Below, piece by piece: positions 24,252-31,655 of a stretch of 38,890 nt of DNA. The translations under genes were made by a program, and so were the position numbers. Under the pieces are notes generated by a model. It was given only the letters and a program-made list of their open reading frames with translations. It made no database searches and was not told where the DNA came from. The stretch is from a virus, in the IMG/VR virus record IMGVR_UViG_3300023109_002463, positions 1 to 38,890 of that record. One strand, written 5' to 3'. Within the stretch, counting starts at the first letter, position 1. Every line of letters starts with the position of its first letter.

Positions 24252-24392
24252 CTATCCGAATAGAACGTCACGCTCATCGCCCGCAGACTCTCGAACGTTT
24301 TCCTTCCCACATTTTGGGCACGTTCTCTCTGAGGGCGCAACTGCTTCTTCGCACTTAGGGCAAATCCATCCAGTTTTCTTCGCTTCTTCCAT
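24252..24392 (-). CDS. 46-aa zinc-ribbon microprotein
   Basis: A short gene below ordinary ORF length cut-offs. The protein (46 aa, starting MEEAKKTGW) has CPKC at residues 11-14 and CPKC at 25-28, a complete four-cysteine zinc ribbon, with an acidic tail ending RDVLFG. It fits exactly between its neighbours: 2 nt after the tail-tube-fold stop and 2 nt before the next start. It has a GGAG ribosome-binding site 8 nt from the ATG. Zinc ribbons of this size bind nucleic acid or protein; an assembly or transcription accessory role is possible. Confidence 0.85.
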   Translation of the reverse strand: MEEAKKTGWICPKCEEAVAPSERTCPKCGKENVRESAGDERDVLFG

Positions 24393-24394
24393 AT

Positions 24395-25015
24395 TTATGT
24401 CTCCAACTTAACACTATAAGGGTCACCATTATGCTTTCTCGGCATAAAATAAGAATATGTCCAATTTACCGTCAGGGTTATCTCATCGCCGGGATTAGAA
24501 TAACTAAGTGGGATGGCACCAACAGAAATCGGTCTAAAATCATAAAAATCAAAACTCATCACGGGTTCAAACTCTTTACCCAGATCATCTCTTAAGTTCT
24601 CTCTTAACATTATCGTACCTGTTGTTGTAGTACGTCTGAAAGTTTCATCCGCTTTGAATTGATTGAATTCTTCGGGGTTTTTAATGAGGTGCATCCATAA
24701 TATCATCAGTTTGTAAACTAAGAAGTCCTTATCAACCCTTATTTCGGTTGTGATCGGGTCATAGTTGTAAACCATATCCACATGAGCAATAGGGGAGAGC
24801 ATCGTTGGCACCTTCAAGTCACCCATCGACAATCCAGGCAACTCCACGCCCTGAAGACTCAGCATGAAATAGTTCTGATCAGTAATAAGATCCTTATACC
24901 TACCCTCCTGCGTCTCTTCATCACTCAGGAGTTCAGACGAGGGGATATTTGGGAGCACAAGGGAAAACTTATCCGGGTGCGCTCGATTGAGATTTAATCC
25001 AAATTCAGCAGACAT
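24395..25015 (-). CDS. Tail-tube-fold protein (gp54/gp19-like)
   Basis: The 206-aa protein resembles T4 tail-tube family members, especially gp54. FMLSLQGVELPGLSMG matches the start of the tube fold, and ITTEIRVDKDFLVYKLMILWMHLIKNP matches gp54's strand-plus-helix. The C-terminal YDFRPISVGAIPLSYSNP, then ITLTVNWTYSYF, matches the gp54/gp19 ending. gp54 (320 aa) starts the tail tube on the baseplate; this protein is shorter, closer to gp19 (163 aa). Late expression is supported by a TATAAATA box 8 nt upstream. Confidence 0.62.
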   Translation of the reverse strand: MSAEFGLNLNRAHPDKFSLVLPNIPSSELLSDEETQEGRYKDLITDQNYFMLSLQGVELPGLSMGDLKVPTMLSPIAHVDMVYNYDPITTEIRVDKDFLVYKLMILWMHLIKNPEEFNQFKADETFRRTTTTGTIMLRENLRDDLGKEFEPVMSFDFYDFRPISVGAIPLSYSNPGDEITLTVNWTYSYFMPRKHNGDPYSVKLET

Positions 25016-25042
25016 AACTCTAGTATTTATAAGAAATCTGCT
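25007..25042 (-). promoter_or_regulatory. Inverted repeat enclosing late promoter and start codon of the tail-tube-fold gene
   Basis: AGCAGA (25037-25042) on the minus strand pairs with TCTGCT (25007-25012), which is codons 2-3 of the gene. The late box and ATG lie between. RNA read through from upstream can form the stem around the start codon; RNA begun at the late promoter cannot. Confidence 0.45.
25024..25031 (-). promoter_or_regulatory. T4-type late promoter box TATAAATA
   Basis: A perfect late box lies in the 39-nt gap between genes. The predicted RNA start is 2-3 nt before the ATG at 25015. It fits late expression of a tail protein. Confidence 0.72.
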
Positions 25043-25054
25043 CTTAATTTGGGG

Positions 25055-25672
25055 TTACCGCATTTGCATGTGTTCTTCTTCCGTCATTTGAACGATAGGG
25101 ATGCCACCTACATTCTTTGGAAATCCTGGGTGTTTAGATGCAACTACCGCCACAAAATGGTCCCCGTTGTTCTCGCAGAAAATTATCTCTTCGGACGTTC
25201 GTTCCATATCCTCACTGAACTTAACGAAAAGTTCATCACGCTCTGCTTGCGTGTATGGTTTATTTGTTTTTGGGTTAATGACCTGAGGGACCTTGCTCTC
25301 CAGCATGCTCACTGAACTAGTAGATGCGGTCGTCCCTTCGGCAGTAGTCATCTTATTGGCCACTGGAGCAACGGGTGCTATCTGGTTATTTAATGGCGGA
25401 AAGGCAGGACCTGCCGATGGCGTTGCAACACTTGGGTCACCTACGGGCGCAGGTGTGCCTTGCGTCATCAACTCTTGAAGTTTCTGCTGAAGGATCTGCT
25501 GTTGCATTTGTAAATCCATGATCTGGAATTTCTTCATCTCTTCCTCAAAATGCTCTTTCGACATCGGGGTTGAGTGGTACACCTCGAACTCAGTAAATGA
25601 CTCCTCGGTAATCTCCGAGGACTCTACCTCGTTAATCTCTCCGGATGCTCTTGATCTTAGCAAGTATGTCAT
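25055..25672 (-). CDS. Hypothetical protein with coiled-coil and Pro/Ala-rich linker
   Basis: The 205-aa protein is not recognised. After an acidic start, a helical Gln/Lys/Met-rich coiled-coil (about residues 35-68, MQQQILQQKLQELM) leads into a Pro/Ala/Val-rich low-complexity linker (about 70-105). A C-terminal domain follows that contains IIFCENNGDHFVAVVASKHPG. I chose the ATG at 25672 because GGAGG lies 5-6 nt upstream; the longer TTG start at 25684 lies before that site. It overlaps the primase gene by 41 nt. Confidence 0.65.
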   Translation of the reverse strand: MTYLLRSRASGEINEVESSEITEESFTEFEVYHSTPMSKEHFEEEMKKFQIMDLQMQQQILQQKLQELMTQGTPAPVGDPSVATPSAGPAFPPLNNQIAPVAPVANKMTTAEGTTASTSSVSMLESKVPQVINPKTNKPYTQAERDELFVKFSEDMERTSEEIIFCENNGDHFVAVVASKHPGFPKNVGGIPIVQMTEEEHMQMR

Positions 25673-26780
25673 GTTTACCTCCAAATTTTTTCTTTTTAAA
25701 ATCTTCTTTAATAATTATACCGTACTGCTTCATTTTTGCTACCCCAAGGATCCCTTGGAATGAATTTTGTTCTACAAACTCTGTTAGATCACGGGTCTCT
25801 AACATAATAGCAAGATCATTAAGATCTTTAATCTCCTTATATTTTGCGGGGAATATTAAGCACTTAAAGTTGTCCTTTAATAATTGTCTAGTCTTCTTCC
25901 AACCGGACTCATCATTGTCCATACAAAATATTCTATTCGGATACTTATCACAATAGTAATCAATCTTCTCACTGCTCATCGATACGCCCAGTGTCGATAT
26001 TGCATTATCTACAAATAAAGAGTCCAGAAGACCCTCTACAATGTAAACATCCTTTTTCTTATCGACATGGTGTTCGTTGTACTCCGGTTTGCTCTCGGAC
26101 TCTTCCTCGTCTTTGTCCCGCCAGTTTAAATACTTTGGGGTCTGATGGTCCATAGTAGATCGTGCCTGAAAATAAAATATCCTCTTGTCCTTATCGAAGA
26201 ACGGTATAATCACACGATCCTTATACCGATCACCATGACTATAGTAAAGAGAGTCCACTACTGCTGGATCTATCCCACGTTCTAGGAAATACTTTCTTTG
26301 TCTATTAATCTTACCCTGAAAACTTACACCCTGATCCCTTTTTAGCGGTACGGCAAATTTCTTCAGATATTTTTCAACTGGGGTACCTTCACCTTCAGCA
26401 CCAACCTTCTTCTTTTTCTTTCTACGCTTCTGAACCAACCTCTTGAATTTATCCTCGTCACTCTCTGCCTTCTTCTTAGGACCATTCAAGGGGTTCAGAA
26501 GTACGTTATAACTTATACATTCCGATCTAAACCTGTCGAAATGCTCTGGGTAGAAATCACGGACAAAGAAATACATTGAACTAGAATATGCACAGTTATG
26601 GCAATACACATACCAACCCTGCTTATCCAGAAGATACATCCTTTTTATGTCACGCCTACGTGCGGAGTCTCCGCATACTGGGCAACGAGCAACATATTGA
26701 CCAGAGGCAGGGGTACCGCCAACATAGGTCTGAAAGAATGATACCGCTAGATGTTCTGGTATCTCAAAATTCTTTGCCAT
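25632..26780 (-). CDS. 61: DNA primase (T4 gp61-like)
   Basis: The 382-aa primase makes RNA primers for lagging-strand synthesis with the gp41 helicase. An N-terminal zinc ribbon (CPVCGDS at 33-39, CHNC at 60-63) is followed by a basic linker (KRRKKKKK). The Toprim core follows, with VYIVEGLLDSLF (Glu) and FCMDNDESG (Asp-x-Asp). The length is a little over T4 gp61 (342 aa). Unlike T4, it lies after regA and a membrane-protein gene, away from uvsX-41. The start is a TAATG overlap. Confidence 0.92.
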   Translation of the reverse strand: MAKNFEIPEHLAVSFFQTYVGGTPASGQYVARCPVCGDSARRRDIKRMYLLDKQGWYVYCHNCAYSSSMYFFVRDFYPEHFDRFRSECISYNVLLNPLNGPKKKAESDEDKFKRLVQKRRKKKKKVGAEGEGTPVEKYLKKFAVPLKRDQGVSFQGKINRQRKYFLERGIDPAVVDSLYYSHGDRYKDRVIIPFFDKDKRIFYFQARSTMDHQTPKYLNWRDKDEEESESKPEYNEHHVDKKKDVYIVEGLLDSLFVDNAISTLGVSMSSEKIDYYCDKYPNRIFCMDNDESGWKKTRQLLKDNFKCLIFPAKYKEIKDLNDLAIMLETRDLTEFVEQNSFQGILGVAKMKQYGIIIKEDFKKKKFGGKHDILAKIKSIRRD

Positions 26781-27067
26781 TAATCTATTGTATCCCCTGT
26801 GATCCTAGATGCAATAGCGATAAACCCATAACATGCTAATCCAAAGACCACGGATAGTGATGCATTGAGGGTAACGATGCCGCATAGAATTAAACCCAAC
26901 CAAAACCCCATGCATAACTGGCAGTTCAGTAACGACATTAAGACCTTAGATATACGGATTGGTAATCTAGTTGCCAACTCACACAATCCTGTATGGGCAT
27001 AAAGAAAATCCTTAACCGCAAATATATGAACCAGTGCATACACACTCAGAACACCAAACCACATCAT
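26780..27067 (-). CDS. Small membrane protein with Cys pair, DUF1360-like
   Basis: The 95-aa protein has an N-terminal hydrophobic segment, then a block LLNCQLCMGFWLGLILCG where C-x-x-C-x-GFW-x-G resembles the DUF1360 family. A last hydrophobic segment (about 70-86) follows. Two or three membrane helices are likely. The function is unknown; a membrane or redox role is possible, and holin-like activity cannot be excluded. It has a clean AAAGGAG ribosome-binding site 6 nt from the ATG and is coupled to regA by overlap. Confidence 0.65.
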   Translation of the reverse strand: MMWFGVLSVYALVHIFAVKDFLYAHTGLCELATRLPIRISKVLMSLLNCQLCMGFWLGLILCGIVTLNASLSVVFGLACYGFIAIASRITGDTID

Positions 27068-27456
27068 AATACACTCCTTTTAAACAAATACTTATGACAG
27101 ATACGATACATTCCCTTATCTTTATGAGGGAGGATATCTACCTTCTCTACCAAAATCTCTTTTGCATCATCCCCAGCGGGGTCCTTCACCTTTATCAATC
27201 CCCATTTCTGTAAAAGAAAACAAATTGTATTTCTACGGAACCTGTCTTTCTCTACATAACTCGAATCGTTACCATCTTTTAGAAATAACTCTTTAAAATG
27301 ATAGATACGATACTCTCCTTCGTCCTCTACAAGATAACAAGACGGATAGAACTTCTTCTTCTCTCTTGCATTAATACCTATTCGTTCTAGTGTCTCTTTT
27401 ATTACGGAAAAATTTCCGAGGAGTTCCACCTCAACACCTAACCTTACGTCTTCCAT
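27064..27456 (-). CDS. regA: RegA translational repressor
   Basis: T4 RegA binds AU-rich sites around the start codons of many early phage mRNAs and blocks their translation. The 130-aa protein matches it: VIKETLERIGI, FYPSCYLVEDEGEYRIYHFKEL, RFRRNTICFLLQKWGLI, and a KYLFKR-type ending. Its leader has a late promoter and a hairpin that covers its own AAAGGA ribosome-binding site. As in T4 it is encoded after gene 62, but it is followed by the membrane protein and primase, not by the polymerase. Confidence 0.92.
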   Translation of the reverse strand: MEDVRLGVEVELLGNFSVIKETLERIGINAREKKKFYPSCYLVEDEGEYRIYHFKELFLKDGNDSSYVEKDRFRRNTICFLLQKWGLIKVKDPAGDDAKEILVEKVDILPHKDKGMYRICHKYLFKRSVL

Positions 27457-27462
27457 TTATCA

Positions 27463-27505
27463 TCCTTTTAATAAACACGATCTTCTCTCATATTTATAAA
27501 AAGGA
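27463..27505 (-). promoter_or_regulatory. regA leader hairpin hiding the Shine-Dalgarno, with a late promoter in its 5' half
   Basis: On the minus strand TCCTTTT (27499-27505) pairs with AAAAGGA (27463-27469), the regA ribosome-binding site. Inside it ATAAA (27493-27497) pairs with TTTAT (27471-27475), one T-T mismatch between, with a 17-nt loop. The 5' arms are upstream of and within the late box. RNA started there (about 27485) lacks them and has a free ribosome-binding site. Confidence 0.62.
27491..27498 (-). promoter_or_regulatory. T4-type late promoter box TATAAATA
   Basis: A perfect late box lies in the 50-nt gap between gene 62 and regA. The predicted start is near 27485, with a leader of about 29 nt that keeps the regA ribosome-binding site. 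Confidence 0.72.
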
Positions 27506-27506
27506 C

Positions 27507-27974
27507 TTAACTTTCTATCCCGTAAAGGAGTTTTATATTTGTAATAAGTTCTTTACGATCTTTTTTATTCAGCGTCAGGTAGTAACCATATGCCTTTGAT
27601 TGCGACACCCTAAATTGTTTCTCTATCCATTCAAGGTCATCAGTAACCTCATCTATCCTCGGGGTGTATTTTACCTTCTTTCCATTTAAAAAGAATTTTG
27701 CTTCAATAGGGCACAAGTAAATAGCGGTTTCATGGAATTGATATTTATCCATGTGTCGTAGATGCTTGTTCATAAAGTCACAGAACTCCAACAGACCCTG
27801 TGAGGTCGAGAGAAACCTCAATATCATGAACGGACTGTAAAGATGCTCATTCTCAGGGGACAAGATATTTTTCTTGCCATACGTGATGTCGTTTAAGAAA
27901 TCAAATATGGTGGTCCCGTTGGAGACCTTTTTCTTTTTTGGTAGACCCTTACGTGTCGGTTTCTTCGTCGTCAT
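27507..27974 (-). CDS. 62: Clamp loader small subunit (gp62-like)
   Basis: Forms the clamp-loader complex with gp44 that opens and loads the gp45 clamp. The 155-aa protein has the gp62 opening FDFLNDITYGKKNIL, followed by YSPFMILRFLS, and a helical C-terminal half (DDLEWIEKQFRVSQSKAYGYY). It is shorter than T4 gp62 (187 aa). The order 44-(extra gene)-62-regA supports the call. It overlaps the 88-aa gene by 26 nt with a weak ribosome-binding site, so synthesis is probably coupled. Confidence 0.87.
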   Translation of the reverse strand: MTTKKPTRKGLPKKKKVSNGTTIFDFLNDITYGKKNILSPENEHLYSPFMILRFLSTSQGLLEFCDFMNKHLRHMDKYQFHETAIYLCPIEAKFFLNGKKVKYTPRIDEVTDDLEWIEKQFRVSQSKAYGYYLTLNKKDRKELITNIKLLYGIES

Positions 27975-28215
27975 AATCTTCTAGGTCAAAACTTTCACGT
28001 AAATACTTCTCAGTGTTTTTCTCTATGTCCAACCCATGCATTACATCTAATATAGCACGTTGCTTCTCAGAATAATTATAGGTTACCGTTAGACCATTCT
28101 TCCGAATCTTTTTCCCGTAGACTATCCCTTCGGGAATTTTATCCAGTTCATCATGAATCTTTATTTGATCTTCGTGAGAAAATGCTTTCTCTACATCCTT
28201 GCGAATATCTGTCAT
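27949..28215 (-). CDS. 88-aa hypothetical protein inserted between genes 44 and 62
   Basis: A short acidic protein of unknown family. It has a central NGLTVTYNYSEKQRAIL segment and a very acidic C-terminus (EDYDDEETDT). T4 has genes 44 and 62 adjacent and translationally coupled; here this gene sits between them, joined to 44 by an ATGA overlap and to 62 by a 26-nt overlap. The position suggests it acts with the clamp loader or tunes the 44:62 ratio by coupling. The function is otherwise unknown. Confidence 0.75.
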   Translation of the reverse strand: MTDIRKDVEKAFSHEDQIKIHDELDKIPEGIVYGKKIRKNGLTVTYNYSEKQRAILDVMHGLDIEKNTEKYLRESFDLEDYDDEETDT

Positions 28216-29147
28216 ATCATTTGTATAATAGAGTATATTGTTGAAATCAAACCAATATCTTTATCCACGCCAATCTTCATCCGATACTGACCTTCGCATA
28301 GTTCATAACATATGTCAGGCCATTTTGTCTTCGAAAGCGTCTTAATGTTTTTAAAAATATATCTGATAGCATCATCACCGTCGATATTATTCTCACCGAC
28401 AAGGATCCTAACATGCGCCATGTCCCTCTTCTTGATGCATTCAAGCAACTCCCTGAACACATCCTCTCCGGTATTAAACGACGATAGTACCTTCCCATCA
28501 TTTTGCTTAACTGTAAACTTCTGTATGGATTGGAGCATGCTACGAATATCACTCTTGTGATGTTTAATAATACTCGCAACATTCTTTTTGTCGAACTCGA
28601 TACCTTCTTTGCTCAAAATTTGGAACAATCTCTTTGCTGTTTTAATATGATCAATGTCACCGAACATAAACGTTTGGCAACGACTCACGATAGGGTCAAT
28701 TACCTTGTTTATGTGGTTACACGTCAGTATGAACCTAACATCCTCACTGTATTGCTCCATTAGGTCTAGGAGTGCTTTTTGGGCGTCATACGTGATGTTG
28801 TCAAACTCTTCGAACAGCACAATCTTAGACCCGCCGTCCATCGACATTGTGACACAGAAATCCTCCACCCTAGTCCGAATAGTATCGATCCCACGGTTGA
28901 GCGATGCGTTCAAATAAAGAACGGTACGAGAAACACCCTTTGCTAAGATACGGGCAACTGTTGATTTTCCCGTTCCTGGACTTTTACTTGCGAACAAGAG
29001 GTTAGGTATGTCCTTATCCTCTAGATACTCCTCAAACTTCTGGAGCATCATAGTATCGCCCAACAAGACATCTTCTAGTCTTGCCGGACGATACTTCTCA
29101 ACTAGAAGAGTATTATTTACTGTCTCCTCTAACTCATCAATTTCCAT
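28212..29147 (-). CDS. 44: Clamp loader ATPase subunit (gp44-like)
   Basis: This AAA+ ATPase loads the sliding clamp. The 311-aa protein has EKYRPARLEDVLLG (17-30), Walker A SKSPGTGKS (54-62), Walker B IVLFEEFDN (109-117), sensor 1 LTCN (141-144) and the SRC arginine-finger motif (155-157). In T4 gp44 the Walker B reads DEFD; here the first acidic residue is Glu (EEFD), a conservative change. The length matches T4 (319 aa). It is 3 nt from gene 45 and overlaps the 88-aa gene. Confidence 0.94.
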   Translation of the reverse strand: MEIDELEETVNNTLLVEKYRPARLEDVLLGDTMMLQKFEEYLEDKDIPNLLFASKSPGTGKSTVARILAKGVSRTVLYLNASLNRGIDTIRTRVEDFCVTMSMDGGSKIVLFEEFDNITYDAQKALLDLMEQYSEDVRFILTCNHINKVIDPIVSRCQTFMFGDIDHIKTAKRLFQILSKEGIEFDKKNVASIIKHHKSDIRSMLQSIQKFTVKQNDGKVLSSFNTGEDVFRELLECIKKRDMAHVRILVGENNIDGDDAIRYIFKNIKTLSKTKWPDICYELCEGQYRMKIGVDKDIGLISTIYSIIQMI

Positions 29148-29150
29148 TAA

Positions 29151-29948
29151 TCACTTCTTCTTTGGAATGTTTGGTGAAATGTAATAATTCATGTCGTACC
29201 CACCTTTGTCATAATAAAAGTGAAGTATTGTTGGTTTCCCACGGAGAGAGTAAAGACGAATCTTAAACTTGTCGTTCGTCTCTAGCACACTCTTGATCTT
29301 GATCTTACCGAAGTCCATAGAGAAGTCAGATTCCACATTAGCGTCTTCCACTGTAGAGGAACCAGAGTTCTGATTTGGAACATCCGGAGAATGTACCTTG
29401 GTTAGGATGCGACCGTCCTCGGAACTTCCGGTGAAAGTAACAGTGCCTTGCTCAGTGTACACATCAATGTTAGAGAGGATCCTGACCAAATCGGTTCCCT
29501 CAAGATCAAAGCAACAAGTCTCGGTTAACTTAGAGGTATCAATACCCCTACTCCCTTGACGGATTTGCTTCGTTGATGCTGTGTGGAAAACATCTTCCTC
29601 ACTACCAGAACTAATGATATACTTATTGTCCTGGAAGTCGATTTGGATGTCGTTGTCGTCGTCATACAATTTGAGGTACTTCTTGAAAATCTTGGTGAAC
29701 TGGGTTGTGTCCCAGATACCGATCTTATCCTTAATTACCTCGTAATCGGTGAACACAGACTCTACGTTGATCCGGTAAGAGACGAGGACAGTGTTGTCCT
29801 CGTCTGAATTACCGACATAGATTCCGTCGTCGTCAAACTCCTGAATAAACGATGTTGGGAGTTTGAGAGCGTTGAAGATCTTTGATGCGGATTCAATAGG
29901 TTCCACCAAAGACTGGAGCGACTCCTTGCTTTTGAGAATAGATTTCAA
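29151..29948 (-). CDS. 45: Sliding clamp (gp45-like), TTG start
   Basis: The trimeric DNA clamp gives processivity to polymerase and links late transcription to replication in T4. The 265-aa protein is assigned from its position before 44-62 and from a clamp-like strand pattern, including SMDFGKIKIKSVLE, IRLYSLRGKPTILHFYY and a short C-terminal basic tail. It is a little longer than T4 gp45 (228 aa). No ATG exists near the start; TTG at 29948 follows a strong AAGGGGG ribosome-binding site 6 nt upstream. A TTG start for such an abundant protein is unusual. Confidence 0.88.
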   Translation of the reverse strand: MKSILKSKESLQSLVEPIESASKIFNALKLPTSFIQEFDDDGIYVGNSDEDNTVLVSYRINVESVFTDYEVIKDKIGIWDTTQFTKIFKKYLKLYDDDNDIQIDFQDNKYIISSGSEEDVFHTASTKQIRQGSRGIDTSKLTETCCFDLEGTDLVRILSNIDVYTEQGTVTFTGSSEDGRILTKVHSPDVPNQNSGSSTVEDANVESDFSMDFGKIKIKSVLETNDKFKIRLYSLRGKPTILHFYYDKGGYDMNYYISPNIPKKK

Positions 29949-29959
29949 TCTATACCCCC

Positions 29960-31003
29960 TTACTCGTCGTCGTCGTCGAAGAGTTCTGCATACTCTTCAT
30001 CTGCGAGATCGTCATCGTCATCTTTGTCCATCTCGTAGTCTTCATCGTCAACGTCCTTGTCTGCTTTAACCTTTTTTGGGCTACGCTCTTGGACACTCTT
30101 TTTCTTAGAGGTCTCGAATTTCTTTACGACCTCCTCTTCGTCATCATCGTCATCGTCATCATCGTCAGAACTTTCTTGTCCCTTCTTAGGATAACCTTGG
30201 TTCTCATAAATCTTATTGAGATCGCCATATGACTTGAATAAATCATCGTTGAGCAACTTCTCTTGGAGATTGAAGGCGCCATTGACACCCTCTTCCAATG
30301 TACCGTCCATGAAGTCATCGATAGTATCCTCATCAAGGTCATTACCATTTGCAAGACGCAGTGGTTTTCCTGATCGGATAAATTTCGAATCATCGTAGTT
30401 AGGATACCCCGCTACACGCTTGATGGAGATCTTGAAATCTGCACCTTCGAGTGGATCGTAGTAGATCACAATGTCATCTTCCGACACGTCATCATCCTCA
30501 TCTACTTGCATGGACTTTAGGCACAACTCATAAATAGTTTTGCCATACTCGTACATCATGATTTTGCCTTCATTCTCACCCTCATTACGAGGGTCCTTGA
30601 CGACATATACATTACTGAAAAAGCGTGCCTTAGCATACTGATCAAGTGCTACCTTCTTCTCGGCATCGCTACCTTTGAATAGAGGATTAACAACCTCACA
30701 GATTGGGCATGAATCCGCTTTGCCATTACGCTTAGGGCAAGGTTCAGACACGAAGTTTCCACTTGACTGGAACTTAATCATGTGTGTTGGTCTACTAACG
30801 AAGTGGATGTCATCGTCCGCTTCTTCGTTATTGTTAGGCAGGAAACGAACGATGAACTCACCGCTGTCCTGATCCTTTTCTAATCCCGGTCTCCAGAATT
30901 CGGTTTTGTAACCTCCTTCACCAGAGGAAGTCGTCTTCTTCATGCTATCAACAATCGAAGATGCCTTCTTCTTGAACCCAGTAAATCTACTCTTTTTTGC
31001 CAT
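29960..31003 (-). CDS. 32: Single-stranded DNA-binding protein (gp32-like)
   Basis: Coats ssDNA in replication and recombination. The 347-aa protein has a basic N-terminus for self-binding and an OB-fold core with a zinc site (His74, Cys89, Cys99, Cys102; T4 uses His64, Cys77, Cys87, Cys90). A long acidic C-terminus binds partner proteins. It is longer than T4 gp32 (301 aa). The extra length is an acidic run of nine Asp (about residue 280), then a basic patch (KKSVQERSPKKVK), then a second acidic tail ending LFDDDDE. The ribosome-binding site AAAGGAG is good. Confidence 0.95.
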   Translation of the reverse strand: MAKKSRFTGFKKKASSIVDSMKKTTSSGEGGYKTEFWRPGLEKDQDSGEFIVRFLPNNNEEADDDIHFVSRPTHMIKFQSSGNFVSEPCPKRNGKADSCPICEVVNPLFKGSDAEKKVALDQYAKARFFSNVYVVKDPRNEGENEGKIMMYEYGKTIYELCLKSMQVDEDDDVSEDDIVIYYDPLEGADFKISIKRVAGYPNYDDSKFIRSGKPLRLANGNDLDEDTIDDFMDGTLEEGVNGAFNLQEKLLNDDLFKSYGDLNKIYENQGYPKKGQESSDDDDDDDDDEEEVVKKFETSKKKSVQERSPKKVKADKDVDDEDYEMDKDDDDDLADEEYAELFDDDDE

Positions 31004-31655
31004 ATCCTACTCCTTTAAACAAACGGTTAAACTTGGCGACACTATGTTTCATTATACTATTAAGATGGTCGCTGTCAAATATAAACTGTTTCAATTTTCT
31101 CTGCTTGGCAGAGTTGTATCGTCCTAGATATATTTTCGCCCATCTTTGTTTCTGTATTGTAGCCACCTCAAAAACAAAAGCAAATGAATAATCATCAACT
31201 TTTTTCTGTTTCCAAAGTTTTACTATAGGGGGCGGGTGTCCAGTCATCAGGTCCTGCGCCTCTGTAATGTTGTTTATAATGCAGTATTCTTCGATTTCAG
31301 AGAAACTCTTTTCAATAGCATTCCCTTCCTCTTTGAACATCTGCTCATAATTTTTAAACTTGATCATGATCTTATCAAAGTCATCCAAGAATGTTCTGAA
31401 GTGAAAACTATTCTCGTCATATAGTACAGTACACACATTGATGAACTTATTAAAGGTCCTTTTCTGTGTGATCTCGTTCTTTGCCAATGTCTTGACAAGT
31501 GCATGAAGCATTTTCCCTTCACCAGGATTGTTCTTCTTTAGATTGTTTGTTGACTTGGGTAACTTAAACGGTCTACCGCTAACAAACGCTAATCCTATCA
31601 GATACTCATGATAGAATCTTAACATTGAATCTTCGCTCATAGTTCGATAGTACAT
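30987..31655 (-). CDS. Probable helicase loader, gp59-like
   Basis: The 222-aa protein is close in length to T4 gp59 (217 aa) and lies directly upstream of gene 32, as gene 59 does in T4. Similar patterns are visible in the C-terminal half: FLDDFDKIMIKFKNYEQMF against T4 REYIGRLKQIKFKFEEDI, and PIVKLWKQKKVDDYSFAFVFEVATI against the T4 KLLQSNIISFETFILLDSFLNII region. gp59 loads gp41 helicase on forks coated with gp32. Similarity is weak by eye; synteny makes the case. The start is a TAATG overlap with the preceding gene. Confidence 0.6.
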   Translation of the reverse strand: MYYRTMSEDSMLRFYHEYLIGLAFVSGRPFKLPKSTNNLKKNNPGEGKMLHALVKTLAKNEITQKRTFNKFINVCTVLYDENSFHFRTFLDDFDKIMIKFKNYEQMFKEEGNAIEKSFSEIEEYCIINNITEAQDLMTGHPPPIVKLWKQKKVDDYSFAFVFEVATIQKQRWAKIYLGRYNSAKQRKLKQFIFDSDHLNSIMKHSVAKFNRLFKGVGYGKKE

